Shown: positions 17,118-26,234, counted from the first letter of the stretch. The stretch: 41,917 bases of DNA from Coleofasciculus sp. LEGE 07092 (GCF_015207375.1 NZ_JADEWY010000049.1:1-41917); one strand, 5' to 3'. The notes: generated by a model not told the origin, from the letters alone. Numbers and translations: made by a program.

Positions 17118-17906
17118 TCATTTTTTCCCAAGTTTCAAAATAACTGGCGAACCGAATACCTTCGTGAATCCTGAGAATCTCGTCAGCTTTTCTGATGCCG
17201 ACGAAATCCTAGGCGACTTTAATGCCCGATGCAACACCATCGGCAGGAAAAATTGAGGATAACGCTCAGTGGCTGTAAGTTCAAGAGATTTAAAGTAATC
17301 AATAATTTCTGATTCTTTATAACAAGTAAACGGTCGCGTATTGCCTTCCAACCCTTTCTTGAATTTAAACAAGTAAGGTGCGATATAATTCACGCTGCGA
17401 ACCGTTGGATAGTCCACAATTACTGCTTTGTCAGCTACCCGCGCTAGTTCAGCTAAAAATTTCTGCCATTGGGTTACATGAGCAAGCAGCCGATAACTGA
17501 TAACAACGTCAAAAGCGCGATCACCATAGGGTAAATCCAGAATATTACCAACATTGAACGAACACTGATTGGCATCAATAAAAGGCTGAATTCGCGCCTT
17601 GCAAATCTCCGCACTTCCCAAAACCGTAACGTGGTAGCCGTTCTGGATTAGCGCTCCCGTCAGTTGACCATGCCCACCACCAACCTCTAAAATATTGGCA
17701 TTCGGATAGGGAGCTAGCATCTTCAACGTCGCTTCTTCTTGGACTTTTAGAAGCCACGCTCCAATCTCACCAGTAAAACGGGTGGCATAATCATCGGACG
17801 AGGTTTCGATATCTGCTGTTTCTGGAAAACTACTTGTAGAAATCATTTTTCTATGCCCCTGATCACTCACTCTAACGGTACAACTAACGAGTTGGCTCCT
17901 TATCAA
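17118..17906 (-). CDS. Class I SAM-dependent methyltransferase
   Basis: The SAM-binding motif ILEVGGGHGQL and the acidic and post-I blocks (FDVVISYRLLAHVTQW) identify a Rossmann-fold methyltransferase. The frame is open from 17906 and would overlap the upstream gene by 23 bases. A better start is the ATG at 17846 (MISTSS), which has AGGGG about ten bases upstream and gives 242 residues. It resembles small-molecule or sugar methyltransferases; substrate unknown. It is adjacent to a second methyltransferase, so the glycan or its lipid carrier may be methylated at two positions. Confidence 0.83.
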   Translation of the reverse strand: MIRSQLVSCTVRVSDQGHRKMISTSSFPETADIETSSDDYATRFTGEIGAWLLKVQEEATLKMLAPYPNANILEVGGGHGQLTGALIQNGYHVTVLGSAEICKARIQPFIDANQCSFNVGNILDLPYGDRAFDVVISYRLLAHVTQWQKFLAELARVADKAVIVDYPTVRSVNYIAPYLFKFKKGLEGNTRPFTCYKESEIIDYFKSLELTATERYPQFFLPMVLHRALKSPRISSASEKLTRFSGFTKVFGSPVILKLGKK

Positions 17907-18684
17907 TTTTTGCTTTCACAATGAGCATATACCCACTCGCTCCCACTAATAAAGTATCGAGCTTTGAAGCAAACCAGACAACGGGATAGATTAAGGAATA
18001 AATACCAAACATTTTTTGATACCGCTTCATGTCTTTTCCCGTTACGATTCGACCCTTCTGAGACGTTTCACCTCCCCGCTTGAGCAAGTCAAGAGCCAGT
18101 GTCATCAAGGTGTCAATGCCTTCTGAGAAAAATTTAGAGTAAGTTCTGTGAGTAACAAGTTTAAACTTTCCCATCAGCAGCGATACTAAGTCATCCACTG
18201 TATACCCCGGTCTAACGTGTCCGTGTTTTTCATCGGTCTGCCCAATCGCTAATCGAAACTTTCGCAGCAGGCTATTTTTAATATGTGGCACATTGATGAC
18301 TAATTCTCCACCAGGTTTAATAATTCTAAACAATTCTTTGGCGAATTCTTCATCGGTTTCAATGTGTTCGAGGAAATCGACAATCGCTACCCGATCGAAT
18401 TCGTTATCGGCAAAAGGGGTCTGGCGACCATTAATCTGAAACACGTTATCTTTTACTAAACCCCGGATGGACGTAACCGTATGTTCATCAAGGTCTGCGC
18501 TTTTCCAGGTTCCTCCCCGTTTGCGGAGGAGATAACTAATCACACCGTTGTCGGAACCAATGTCTAAACAGTGTAAACCCTTCGTATCTCCTAAAAAATC
18601 GGTAACTTCCTTGTACTTCCTCTGTTTCAGGACTGATTTGCTAAACAGCAAGATGGGCCAGTTTTGCTCGGTTTTGTCTCTCAT
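17884..18684 (-). CDS. Class I SAM-dependent methyltransferase (type 11-like)
   Basis: This 266-residue protein has SAM motif I as LHCLDIGSDNGVISYLL near residues 37-53, followed by FDRVAIVDFLEHIETDEEFAKEL (motif II) and IIKPGGELVINVPH (motif III). The C-terminus has a hydrophobic stretch (IYSLIYPVVWFASKLDTLLVGASGYMLI in the original order), suggesting membrane contact and perhaps a lipid-linked substrate. It sits between the DUF457 membrane protein and the other methyltransferase, all on the minus strand. Confidence 0.83.
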   Translation of the reverse strand: MRDKTEQNWPILLFSKSVLKQRKYKEVTDFLGDTKGLHCLDIGSDNGVISYLLRKRGGTWKSADLDEHTVTSIRGLVKDNVFQINGRQTPFADNEFDRVAIVDFLEHIETDEEFAKELFRIIKPGGELVINVPHIKNSLLRKFRLAIGQTDEKHGHVRPGYTVDDLVSLLMGKFKLVTHRTYSKFFSEGIDTLMTLALDLLKRGGETSQKGRIVTGKDMKRYQKMFGIYSLIYPVVWFASKLDTLLVGASGYMLIVKAKIDKEPTR

Positions 18685-18710
18685 AGTGTCACTAGGCTTC
18701 AGATCAAGTT

Positions 18711-19268
18711 TTAATTCATGCTGTTTTTGATAGAATCAATTTTCTTTCTAAACTTGGATTTTTGCCACCGCCTGACTCCCCAAACCACCAAAACTGAATA
18801 AATCGATTCAAAAACAAGAGGGATGAGATGGCTGGGATGCCACAAACCCCTTGAATAATGCACTCCCGGAAAAAGGCTGATCGGGGAAGCAAAAAAGGTG
18901 TCCGTGAAAGGGGAAAAAAGCGGAATTCCCCTGCCTTCAGTGAAAAAATCCAAGACTAGATGAGAGCCATACAGAATTAACGTTATCCAAACGAGTTGTT
19001 TGTAGGAAAACTTCCACCAGTAACTGAGTGCGATCGCGATGATAGCACTGAAGCCAAGGGTAAAAATCAAGCTGTGGGTCAAACCCCGATGGAATGATTC
19101 TCCTGTGATTAACTGAGGAATAAAATCCAAGTCAGCAACGCTGGCTACAAAAACGGGATAGAAAATCTGCATCTCCCATTTTCTGCGCCTGGACATCCGT
19201 GATTTCGCCAAGGGCAAAAACTTGGCAAGTACATATCCAGAAACCGAGTGGGCAATGGGGGATGGCAT
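18711..19268 (-). CDS. Membrane-bound metal-dependent hydrolase (YdjM/DUF457 family)
   Basis: This 185-residue protein has about four hydrophobic segments and the DUF457 histidine/aspartate signature: MPSPIAHSVSGY at the N-terminus, HRGLTHSL near residue 63, and GSHLVLDFFTEGRGIPLFSPF around 98-118. The family is annotated as putative inner-membrane zinc hydrolases, with no proven substrate. It lies within the glycan run on the same strand, 26 bases upstream of a methyltransferase gene. Confidence 0.85.
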   Translation of the reverse strand: MPSPIAHSVSGYVLAKFLPLAKSRMSRRRKWEMQIFYPVFVASVADLDFIPQLITGESFHRGLTHSLIFTLGFSAIIAIALSYWWKFSYKQLVWITLILYGSHLVLDFFTEGRGIPLFSPFTDTFFASPISLFPGVHYSRGLWHPSHLIPLVFESIYSVLVVWGVRRWQKSKFRKKIDSIKNSMN

Positions 19269-19354
19269 AATTTAGCAATTCAAAATTAAAATTTCAACAC
19301 CTAAAACTCTCAAACCCCCTGGATACAGCAAGTATAGTCGGCTAAAAACTGACT

Positions 19355-21040
19355 CTAAACTGCTACCAACGGCTTATTCTGATTAAAATTGCTCACCTCT
19401 TGCAATTCTTGTTCAACCTTGGCGGAACTCCAACCAACTTCAGCACCCATCGTTTCCGCACAAATCTTGAGGACTTCATTCCCTGGAAGTCCAGCAGTTC
19501 CCAATTCTGTCCGCCGAAGAACTACATCGCTCAATTTCTGAGCCATTTCTTCACGGACTGCATAAATTACCTCAGCTTTGAGTACGGCTAGATCGTTAAT
19601 CGGTTCGTTAGATTCCTTTAGATTTTCATCTAAGTACTTGAGTACCTCTGGATAAGCAGAACCATAGTTATAAACGAGGCGACGCATTACCTCTTCGTTT
19701 AATCCATCGGGTGACTTAGCGATCGCATTTTGCAAAAACTCCTCAAACCGTTCGATAGTCCCGCCGTAAAGTGGCGTGACGGCGGACGTGGATTTCGGTG
19801 GTTTTTGTCCCCACGATTTGAAAACTTGGTCTACTGCTTTTTGAGCCACATCTCTGGCGGTTGTATATTTCACGCCAAGCACCGAGAGGAGTCCTGGCAA
19901 TCCTTCCTGGGAGTAATCCCGGATCTGATGGTGTTTTGCCAGTAGAGGTTCTCCCGTCTGCTGGTCAACGCCAGTTCTGGGTAGAAGACCCCCATGCACA
20001 AAATCGACATCCTCCCGTGTAAGATTTGCTGGTGGATATGCCTGATTGATTTGGTCGAGCAAGTCTTGAATATCGTCTTCAGTGACTTGCAACTCCTCTG
20101 GGTCTTTATCCCAAACGCTATAGGACGTACCAATCATGGATTTGCCACGCCAAGGCGCGATAAACAGAAAGCGACTGCCTTTGTTAAGCATGGCATCGAG
20201 ATCGCGATAACCATTGGCGCTGGAAATTCCCACTGCATAACTCTGAAAAAGCGGACGAGTCACCAGGTTAACCGCTTTAGCTAGAGGAACTTTGGGGTGT
20301 GGCGACAGTCCGTTAAGCCAACCTAGCATCTGATTCATCCAAGGACCGCTAGTATTTACCACGGTTTTGGCACGGATATCAAACCGATCCCCACTTAGTA
20401 CATCTTGCGCTTCGATACCCGTGATGCGATCGCCATCTCGCAGAAACCCTGTGACTTCGACGTAGTTAGCGACATCAGCCCCCGCTTGTTCAGCAGAGCG
20501 AATGAAGGAGAGGGTTAGCCGTTCGGAGTTGTAAACTTGAGCATCATAAAAAACTGCTCCCCCGGTGAGTCCCTCGTTTGGAATGCCTGGAAGCAGTTGT
20601 TCACACTCTTGTTTGGAAATAATTCGTCCGTTGGGAATGTGTTTTTGTGGGTCGTCGATTTGATTGCGATCGCTACTAATTAAATCATTCAGCTTCAGTG
20701 CCAGACACAGCACTTCTTTTCCTTTCATCCCATGCCCGTAGGTGGGAACCAGCACGGGCATGGGATGAATTAAGTGCGGCGCAATTCGCATTAATGCTTT
20801 TCGTTCGTGGATTGATTCGCGCATCCGTTGCAAATCGGCGTGCTGTAGATACCGCAATCCTCCGTGGATAGTCTTTAAACTGTTGGCAGAGGTCGCCGAA
20901 CCGAAATCTGCTTTTTCAACTAAGGCGACTGACAAACCCCGCAGTATCGCTTCCCAAGCTACACAAGCACCGTAGATTCCAGCACCGATAATCAAGAGGT
21001 CGTAAGTGTTCTTCGTTAACTCTACGGGGTTTCTATTCAT
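19355..21040 (-). CDS. glpD: FAD-dependent glycerol-3-phosphate dehydrogenase
   Basis: This 561-residue membrane-associated flavoenzyme oxidises sn-glycerol 3-phosphate to dihydroxyacetone phosphate and passes electrons to quinone. The FAD-binding motif is LLIIGAGIYGACV with glycines at 19-24. The GlpD family block SANSLKTIHGGLRYLQ follows at about 50-65. The C-terminal DAO domain contains YGSAYPEVLKYL. Length is normal. Its position in a glycan cluster is unusual for a catabolic enzyme but may reflect simple insertion. It lies 70 bases downstream of the split GT4 on the same strand. Confidence 0.9.
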   Translation of the reverse strand: MNRNPVELTKNTYDLLIIGAGIYGACVAWEAILRGLSVALVEKADFGSATSANSLKTIHGGLRYLQHADLQRMRESIHERKALMRIAPHLIHPMPVLVPTYGHGMKGKEVLCLALKLNDLISSDRNQIDDPQKHIPNGRIISKQECEQLLPGIPNEGLTGGAVFYDAQVYNSERLTLSFIRSAEQAGADVANYVEVTGFLRDGDRITGIEAQDVLSGDRFDIRAKTVVNTSGPWMNQMLGWLNGLSPHPKVPLAKAVNLVTRPLFQSYAVGISSANGYRDLDAMLNKGSRFLFIAPWRGKSMIGTSYSVWDKDPEELQVTEDDIQDLLDQINQAYPPANLTREDVDFVHGGLLPRTGVDQQTGEPLLAKHHQIRDYSQEGLPGLLSVLGVKYTTARDVAQKAVDQVFKSWGQKPPKSTSAVTPLYGGTIERFEEFLQNAIAKSPDGLNEEVMRRLVYNYGSAYPEVLKYLDENLKESNEPINDLAVLKAEVIYAVREEMAQKLSDVVLRRTELGTAGLPGNEVLKICAETMGAEVGWSSAKVEQELQEVSNFNQNKPLVAV

Positions 21041-21110
21041 GATGAATCAGCCTCACAGATTCCGATAACACTATCCGCGCTTTTCCACTTATACTCTGCT
21101 AGGAGAATTC

Positions 21111-21725
21111 CTACAACATTAATGGAGAGCCTACACCCTGCACTAATTCTGTATGTAGCCAATCATACAGAGTGTTTAATTGTTCACTAAACGCCGTATA
21201 AGTATGTCTTTGCTGAATTAATGTTTTGCCTGCCTTACCCAGCCTTTGCCGTAAAGTTCGATCCTTGAGCAGACGAAGCATTCCCACCGAATACGCTTTG
21301 GCATTCGGTGCAGCTAGCATAGAAATTTGGTCGTCAAGAAGCTGAGTATGGGTTGATAAATTCGTAGCTAGTAAGACTTTCCCGCTGTCGAGATAGGAAT
21401 AGAGTTTCATCGGTGTATTCTTGCCCTTGACTCTGGGAGAGACGAGAATATCAGCTTGCTCTAGATAGAAAGCTAAATGTTCAACGGGTTTAGAGCCGAG
21501 GAAATGGACGTTTTCTTTAATGCCAAGCTGGTGAGCCTTTTGTGTGTATTTCTGAATATCAGACGCCTCTCCACCAATAATTACTAAATCCGCTTTATCA
21601 GTATTTTTAAGAGTTAAAGTAAAACTTTCTAGCAGTAGATCGATTCCTTGATAGGATTCTAAATTTCCAACATACATGAGTAATAGATTCTTGATTCCTA
21701 GTTCTGCTCTTATGTTAGTCAACAT
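21111..21725 (-). CDS. GT4 glycosyltransferase, C-terminal (donor-binding) half
   Basis: This 204-residue ORF is the C-terminal Rossmann domain of a GT-B family 4 glycosyltransferase. It opens with LLLMYVGNLESYQGIDLLLESF, continues with VHFLGSKPVEHLAFYLEQADILVSPR, and has the nucleotide-sugar region NTPMKLYSYLDSGKVLLAT in place of the usual P-K--EY. It has its own ATG with a perfect AAGGAGGA Shine-Dalgarno seven bases upstream (21733-21740). The N-terminal half is encoded just upstream in another frame, separated by 29 bases. Either the two halves work as a two-subunit enzyme or the gene is frameshifted. Confidence 0.8.
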   Translation of the reverse strand: MLTNIRAELGIKNLLLMYVGNLESYQGIDLLLESFTLTLKNTDKADLVIIGGEASDIQKYTQKAHQLGIKENVHFLGSKPVEHLAFYLEQADILVSPRVKGKNTPMKLYSYLDSGKVLLATNLSTHTQLLDDQISMLAAPNAKAYSVGMLRLLKDRTLRQRLGKAGKTLIQQRHTYTAFSEQLNTLYDWLHTELVQGVGSPLML

Positions 21726-21754
21726 TAGACTGTCCTCCTTTTAGAAAATTAGAA

Positions 21755-22396
21755 CTAATTTGGATTTAGAAGAGAAATATCAGGAATAACAACAACATTT
21801 CTTGGTTTATATTTTTGAACATCTACAGCCAAAGCATCGCAAACGGCTACAACAACCTTAGCGTTTTTAACAGCAATTCCCTCAAAAAACTCTAACAGTA
21901 AAACGAGAAACTTTAAATTTGGATATTTCTCGACCATTTGTTGAGCTAACGACGAATCCATATCATAGACATAGGGAATTTTAAGAAAGACTTTAAGAAA
22001 TAATCCGATAAAAACAGCTTCTTCACCCGCATGCACCAAATCGTAGTGTTTTGTAGCAACAAGATGAATAACTTTAAAAAACATGAAAATATCGCAAATG
22101 ATTTTCTTCCAAGAAAATCCCGGTCTAATTTTGCGTATAAATGGTAATCTCGGTATCCGGTATATGTTGACGTTCTCGTAGTGAATATCCTGTCCTTCAG
22201 GATAAGTAACTACATCAACCTGATCCCCCCGCTTGGATAAAACTTTTAAAACTAGGTTAACTGCAATGGGTGTGCCACGGTTTTGATAGAAGGGGTGAGG
22301 CGCTAGCATAAGGACATTCATTCTATTGCTATCCCTTTTTTTGTAAAACGCTGAACCATTATGAAGCCGTAGGTAATTTTCACTGGCTAAAGACAT
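21755..22396 (-). CDS. GT4 glycosyltransferase, N-terminal (acceptor-binding) half
   Basis: This 213-residue ORF is the N-terminal Rossmann domain of a GT-B glycosyltransferase. It contains NVLMLAPHPFYQNRGTPIAVN near residue 27, YDLVHAGEEAVFIG near 117, and PYVYDMDSSLAQQM near 138, and it stops at VVVIPDISLLNPN, exactly where the linker to the C-terminal domain should begin. The start at 22396 is supported by AAGGAG eight bases upstream. A later Met (MNVLML) would also suit the fold. The missing linker is only about ten residues; in a third frame the gap reads SSNFLKGGQSNV, which would bridge the halves if two single-base changes were reversed. Confidence 0.8.
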   Translation of the reverse strand: MSLASENYLRLHNGSAFYKKRDSNRMNVLMLAPHPFYQNRGTPIAVNLVLKVLSKRGDQVDVVTYPEGQDIHYENVNIYRIPRLPFIRKIRPGFSWKKIICDIFMFFKVIHLVATKHYDLVHAGEEAVFIGLFLKVFLKIPYVYDMDSSLAQQMVEKYPNLKFLVLLLEFFEGIAVKNAKVVVAVCDALAVDVQKYKPRNVVVIPDISLLNPN

Positions 22397-23337
22397 TCCT
22401 AAAGCTCCTTCTCAATATAAATATGCAGCTTTATCCCATGTTCCAAAAGAACATAGAGTAAAAGTTGCGAGTCTAACTAGGTCGCGATGGATTTAAAGCC
22501 CATCGTTATAGACAATCTCTATAAATTTCAATTTCAGCACGTAGCTTGTGGGAAGACTAAGTAGGTAGACTGAAATCTTCATAAATAGTTTATGTTGAAG
22601 GACGTGAACCTACTTCACTTCTTCTAGAGAATAGAAATATCATATTCCCAGGGAAGATTTCCATACTTTAGTGCCGACTTCACGCAATCTTCATAAAGGG
22701 TTATTCTAAATTAATATAGTTTTTTGTTATAATAAAAGCCTAAGAAATTATAAAAATAACTCTTAACTTTGTAGCTACTTAAACAATCCCTACGTACCTC
22801 AGGCTCTATATCTAGCAGTTAGACAGAGAATCACACTACATATAGCGTTAGTCTAAAGCCGCCTTGATTAATTCGATAACATATCAACCTGCTTTTGTCA
22901 ATTATTTTTGCCTACTTCTCTATATATAGACGAATCAGCCGTAGAGTGTCTTTCGTCCCCCATTATCTTGGGTTTCCTGTACTATCTGCCTTGCAGAGCA
23001 ACAACTACTGAACTAGCATTAGGAAAATATTCTATAGAGTTCTACTTATGTAAATTTTTGTATTTATAACTAAATCCTATATCCTTTTCCGAGGCTAGTC
23101 TCTGGATTTGCTTTACCTTACCTTTACAAAAGGAAGAGTGTCTCTAAAGTGTTATCCCAAAATAGAGCTTATCACTTAATCTTACTTAATGATCACAGTT
23201 GAGTCTACTGTTTATCTATAGCCTGTGTTCCACATCTTTAACTGGCACAAAGATTTTTTCAACATTTGGCATTTTGTAGTTTGCAATACATCAACCGTCT
23301 GATATTGAATTGCACTCAAGGAGGTACGCCAAAATCC
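22397..23337. other. 941-base AT-rich non-coding gap
   Basis: The largest gene-free stretch of the window. I find no ORF with family resemblance, no tRNA, no convincing terminator and no riboswitch that I recognise. It must include the promoter of the minus-strand glycan run starting at 22396. A perfect AAGGAGGT occurs on the plus strand near 23321 with no usable start after it. Confidence 0.5.
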
Positions 23338-24357
23338 CTAAGCCTCTACTGTATCCCTTGACTCGACGATTTCCCTCACCCTATAGATAGGTCTTCCCTG
23401 AGATTCGTGGTAGGTTCGCATCAATAGCTCCGCCAACAGACCTACGCTAAATAACTGCACTCCCGCCAACAGCAGTACTACCGCTAAAATAAGTAAGGGG
23501 CGATCGCCAATTTGTTCCCCAAAACCCAGCTTGAGAACTGTCAGATACACTCCAATCACTATCCCACAGAGCATGGAAATCATGCCCAGCAGCCCAAAAA
23601 CGTGCATGGGTCGGGTCAAGAACGTTTTCATAAAAAAGACTGTGAGTAAATCCAGCACCACTCGAAACGTCCGTCCCAGTCCATACTTGCTGCTTCCGTG
23701 ACGGCGGGCATGGTGGCGCACCGGTAACTCGGTAATCTTGGCTCCTTCAATAAATGCTAAAGCCGGCAAAAATCGGTGCAATTCTCCGTAGAGATTCATA
23801 TCTGCCACCAATTCCAAGCGATAGGCTTTCAGAGAGCAACCATAGTCATGGAGTTTGACGCCAGTGATTCGTCCAATCAGCCAATTGGCAATTTTTGAAG
23901 GGAGTAACCTTGTCAGCGCTGCATCCTGGCGATTTTTCCGCCAACCACTTACCAAGTCGTAGCCTTCATTGAGTTTGGCTAATAGTAAAGGGATATCAGC
24001 AGGATCATTTTGCAAATCACCATCTAAGGTAACAACCGCCCGACCTCCTGCGTATTTGAATCCCGCTGCCATTGCTGCGGTTTGACCATAGTTGCGGCGC
24101 AGTAGCACACCTCTCAGATGGGGGTGAGAGAGAACCTGTTCCTTCAGCAGTTCCGTCGAGCCATCACTGGAGCCATCGTCTACGCAGATGAGTTCGTAGC
24201 TGAGTCCGGTGTCATTGAAACTGGTGGAAATGGCTGCAATTAATGAGGGTAAACTTTCGACTTCGTTGTAGATAGGTACTACTACTGATACATCAGGGCT
24301 CATTGAGGTTAAGCCTGTGGAGGCTTGCTGTCCTTCAGGAAATAGTGAGGTATTCAT
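23338..24357 (-). CDS. GT2 polyprenyl-phosphate glycosyltransferase (GtrB/DPM1-like)
   Basis: This 339-residue protein has a GT-A catalytic domain with VVVPIYNEVESL at 25-36, DDGSSDGS at 60-67 and the metal-binding LDGDLQNDP with Asp112/Asp114. Two C-terminal membrane helices (about 255-280 and 290-315) anchor it. This layout is that of enzymes that load a sugar onto undecaprenyl or dolichyl phosphate for use by GT39-type transferases on the outer face. The local GT39 gene is broken, so an intact one elsewhere would be its partner. It is 38 bases downstream of the NlpC/P60 peptidase gene. Confidence 0.88.
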   Translation of the reverse strand: MNTSLFPEGQQASTGLTSMSPDVSVVVPIYNEVESLPSLIAAISTSFNDTGLSYELICVDDGSSDGSTELLKEQVLSHPHLRGVLLRRNYGQTAAMAAGFKYAGGRAVVTLDGDLQNDPADIPLLLAKLNEGYDLVSGWRKNRQDAALTRLLPSKIANWLIGRITGVKLHDYGCSLKAYRLELVADMNLYGELHRFLPALAFIEGAKITELPVRHHARRHGSSKYGLGRTFRVVLDLLTVFFMKTFLTRPMHVFGLLGMISMLCGIVIGVYLTVLKLGFGEQIGDRPLLILAVVLLLAGVQLFSVGLLAELLMRTYHESQGRPIYRVREIVESRDTVEA

Positions 24358-24395
24358 AGGTCTGTCGAATCAGCTTGAGTTATGAAACACTAATC

Positions 24396-25127
24396 TTAGA
24401 CAGGCATCTTGCCTGTCCTACTGTTCCCTTGATAATTTGCCACCACACGTCCGAGTTTCCGTAGCTGCCGATAATAAAATTGACTAATTTTATCCCCATG
24501 CTCTGAGAGCTGGTCAATCCCAATTCCATTACGACCGGTCTGTCTACCCGAACTATGGATATAGTATCCGTCTCCCAAATATAAGCCAACATGGTTCGTT
24601 TTCTCGGGTGTTCCGAAAAATATCAAATCTCCTGGTAGAAGTTCCTCAATCTCAAGGGTTTGAGTAAAGGCTTCTTGCTGATAGGAATCCCTTGGCAGCC
24701 AAATTCCCGACGCGGCAAACCCAGCTTGCATTAGTCCCGAACAATCATAGTTGGGAGCAACGGTTCCCCCCCAGTGATAATAATTTGGTTGTTGCATGGC
24801 TTGTTTCGTAAAAGCGATTATCGCCGGAACTCGTTCTTGAATTTGGGTTGGAGAAAGAGCGATCGCCTGATATCCTTTAGCAGCAGGTTCCAGTTCCGCT
24901 ATATCTTCAAGTGGCAACCAAGCTGAGTAACCATCCTCGCACAAACGCATCTCTATCGCCTTCTCTACAGGTGTAGATGAGAGTATCTGCAACTGTCGCC
25001 CCCCTGCGGCTTGGGTTGCCAAGCTATCGCAAGTGGGAGAATCATACAGGTTCAAATTGCTGCGGCAGCAGTACTCACCACTCTGAGATTCTGGTAATTT
25101 CTCAAATAAAACCATACGGGTAAACAC
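24396..25127 (-). CDS. NlpC/P60 (C40) cell-wall peptidase with N-terminal SH3-like domain
   Basis: This 243-residue protein resembles the cyanobacterial gamma-D-Glu-diamino-acid endopeptidase of known structure (AvPCP type). Residues about 15-80 form a bacterial SH3 domain (NLNLYDSPTCDSLATQA). The catalytic domain has Cys129 in NYDCSGLMQ, His179 in NHVGLYLGDGYY and a third polar residue His191. No signal peptide is evident. The frame opens with GTG at 25127; an ATG four codons later is an alternative. It shares a 100-base divergent promoter region with the serine hydrolase gene, so both may act on peptidoglycan. Confidence 0.9.
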   Translation of the reverse strand: MFTRMVLFEKLPESQSGEYCCRSNLNLYDSPTCDSLATQAAGGRQLQILSSTPVEKAIEMRLCEDGYSAWLPLEDIAELEPAAKGYQAIALSPTQIQERVPAIIAFTKQAMQQPNYYHWGGTVAPNYDCSGLMQAGFAASGIWLPRDSYQQEAFTQTLEIEELLPGDLIFFGTPEKTNHVGLYLGDGYYIHSSGRQTGRNGIGIDQLSEHGDKISQFYYRQLRKLGRVVANYQGNSRTGKMPV

Positions 25128-25227
25128 AAATCACAGTTGCTCAAAACCAACCGAGGGCAGCAAAGCGATCGGTAATTGCCTAAATTTAGGAGAAAATCCA
25201 CCCCTAGACAACTCACTACTCAAGCCC

Positions 25228-26166
25228 ATGACATTCTTCTGCAAAAACGAACAACTCGAACAACTCGGCACCGAAATTCTAGAAACCACTTGGGCGGAGT
25301 TTCCAGGACTAGCTCAAAATCAAATAGCCCTCACCTGGATTGTCTACGATCCACCCGTGCCAGTAAATACTGGCGGTGCTCTCTCGGCTGAGGAATTCTG
25401 GAAATACCAAGTCCGAGGCTTTAGCTATCGCGGTGTTGAGCGGATTTACCCTGCCAGTGTTGTGAAACTGTTCTACATCGTTGCCATTCAGGAGTGGGTG
25501 GAAACGGCGATGGTTAGTCGATCTGCTGAGTTAGATAGAGCAATACGGGATATGATTATCAACTCCAGCAACGATGCGACGAGTCTGGTGGTTGATATCT
25601 TGAGCGGTACGACTAGTGGACCGGAGTTACCGCCGGGACCCTTTGAAACCTGGAAATTTCAGCGTAATATCGTCAATCGTTACTTTCAGTCTCTGGGTTG
25701 GTCAGAATTGGAATCGATTAATGTCAATCAAAAAACTTGGGGTGACGGACCTTATGGGCGAGAACGGGCATTCTTGGGGGAATTGAGGGAAAATCGCAAT
25801 ATGTTAACAACGAATGCCACAGCACGGTTACTGCACAGTATTGTCGGGGGAGTGGCGGTATCATCAGAGCGCTCGCAAATGATGATGAGTTTGATGAAAC
25901 GCAGTCTCAATCCTGCTGACTTGAGAGACGATGATGAAAATCAGATTACAGGGTTTTTGGGTAATGGTCTTCCCCCAGAGGCGCAACTATGGTCTAAAGC
26001 GGGTTGGACATCCCAGGTGCGCCACGATGCGGCATATATTGAAATACCCTCCCTGTACCCTTATTTGCTAGTTGTATTTACTGAGGGCAAGGCTCACAGC
26101 CAGAATCAGACGATTCTCCCCTTTATTTCTCGACAAATTGTTGACGTAATGAGTAAATTGACTTAG
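25228..26166 (+). CDS. Beta-lactamase-like serine hydrolase
   Basis: This 312-residue protein fits the class A beta-lactamase/penicillin-binding fold. The nucleophile motif SxxK is S77-V-V-K80 in YPASVVKLFY. The SxN motif is S113-S-N115 in INSSNDATSL. The third motif is K257-A-G259, where KTG is usual. There is no signal peptide, so it would be cytosolic or exported by an unseen route. Similar cyanobacterial proteins are annotated only as serine hydrolases, and resistance activity should not be assumed. It is divergent from an NlpC/P60 peptidase gene, suggesting peptidoglycan turnover. Confidence 0.82.
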   Translation: MTFFCKNEQLEQLGTEILETTWAEFPGLAQNQIALTWIVYDPPVPVNTGGALSAEEFWKYQVRGFSYRGVERIYPASVVKLFYIVAIQEWVETAMVSRSAELDRAIRDMIINSSNDATSLVVDILSGTTSGPELPPGPFETWKFQRNIVNRYFQSLGWSELESINVNQKTWGDGPYGRERAFLGELRENRNMLTTNATARLLHSIVGGVAVSSERSQMMMSLMKRSLNPADLRDDDENQITGFLGNGLPPEAQLWSKAGWTSQVRHDAAYIEIPSLYPYLLVVFTEGKAHSQNQTILPFISRQIVDVMSKLT

Positions 26167-26190
26167 TTGTCTAACTACAACAGAAAATAT

Positions 26191-26209
26191 GAGCCAATCG
26201 ATTTGGCTC
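26191..26209 (+). terminator. Probable terminator after the serine hydrolase gene
   Basis: GAGCCAA (26191-26197) pairs with TTGGCTC (26203-26209) around a 5-base loop and is followed by TTCTTCGTGTTT. It lies 25 bases after the hydrolase stop and before the TTG-initiated gene. Confidence 0.5.
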
Positions 26210-26234
26210 TTCTTCGTGTTTGAAATCATTGTGT

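Noticed and set aside
23110..23135. Possible RpaB (HLR1-like) site, TTTACCTTACCTTTACAAA
   Set aside because: Spacing of the two half-sites is three bases rather than two and the first half-site deviates; no nearby gene suggests high-light regulation.
25228..26166. Antibiotic-resistance beta-lactamase
   Set aside because: The fold motifs are present, but there is no signal peptide, KTG is changed to KAG, and the context is cell-wall turnover; resistance is not supported.
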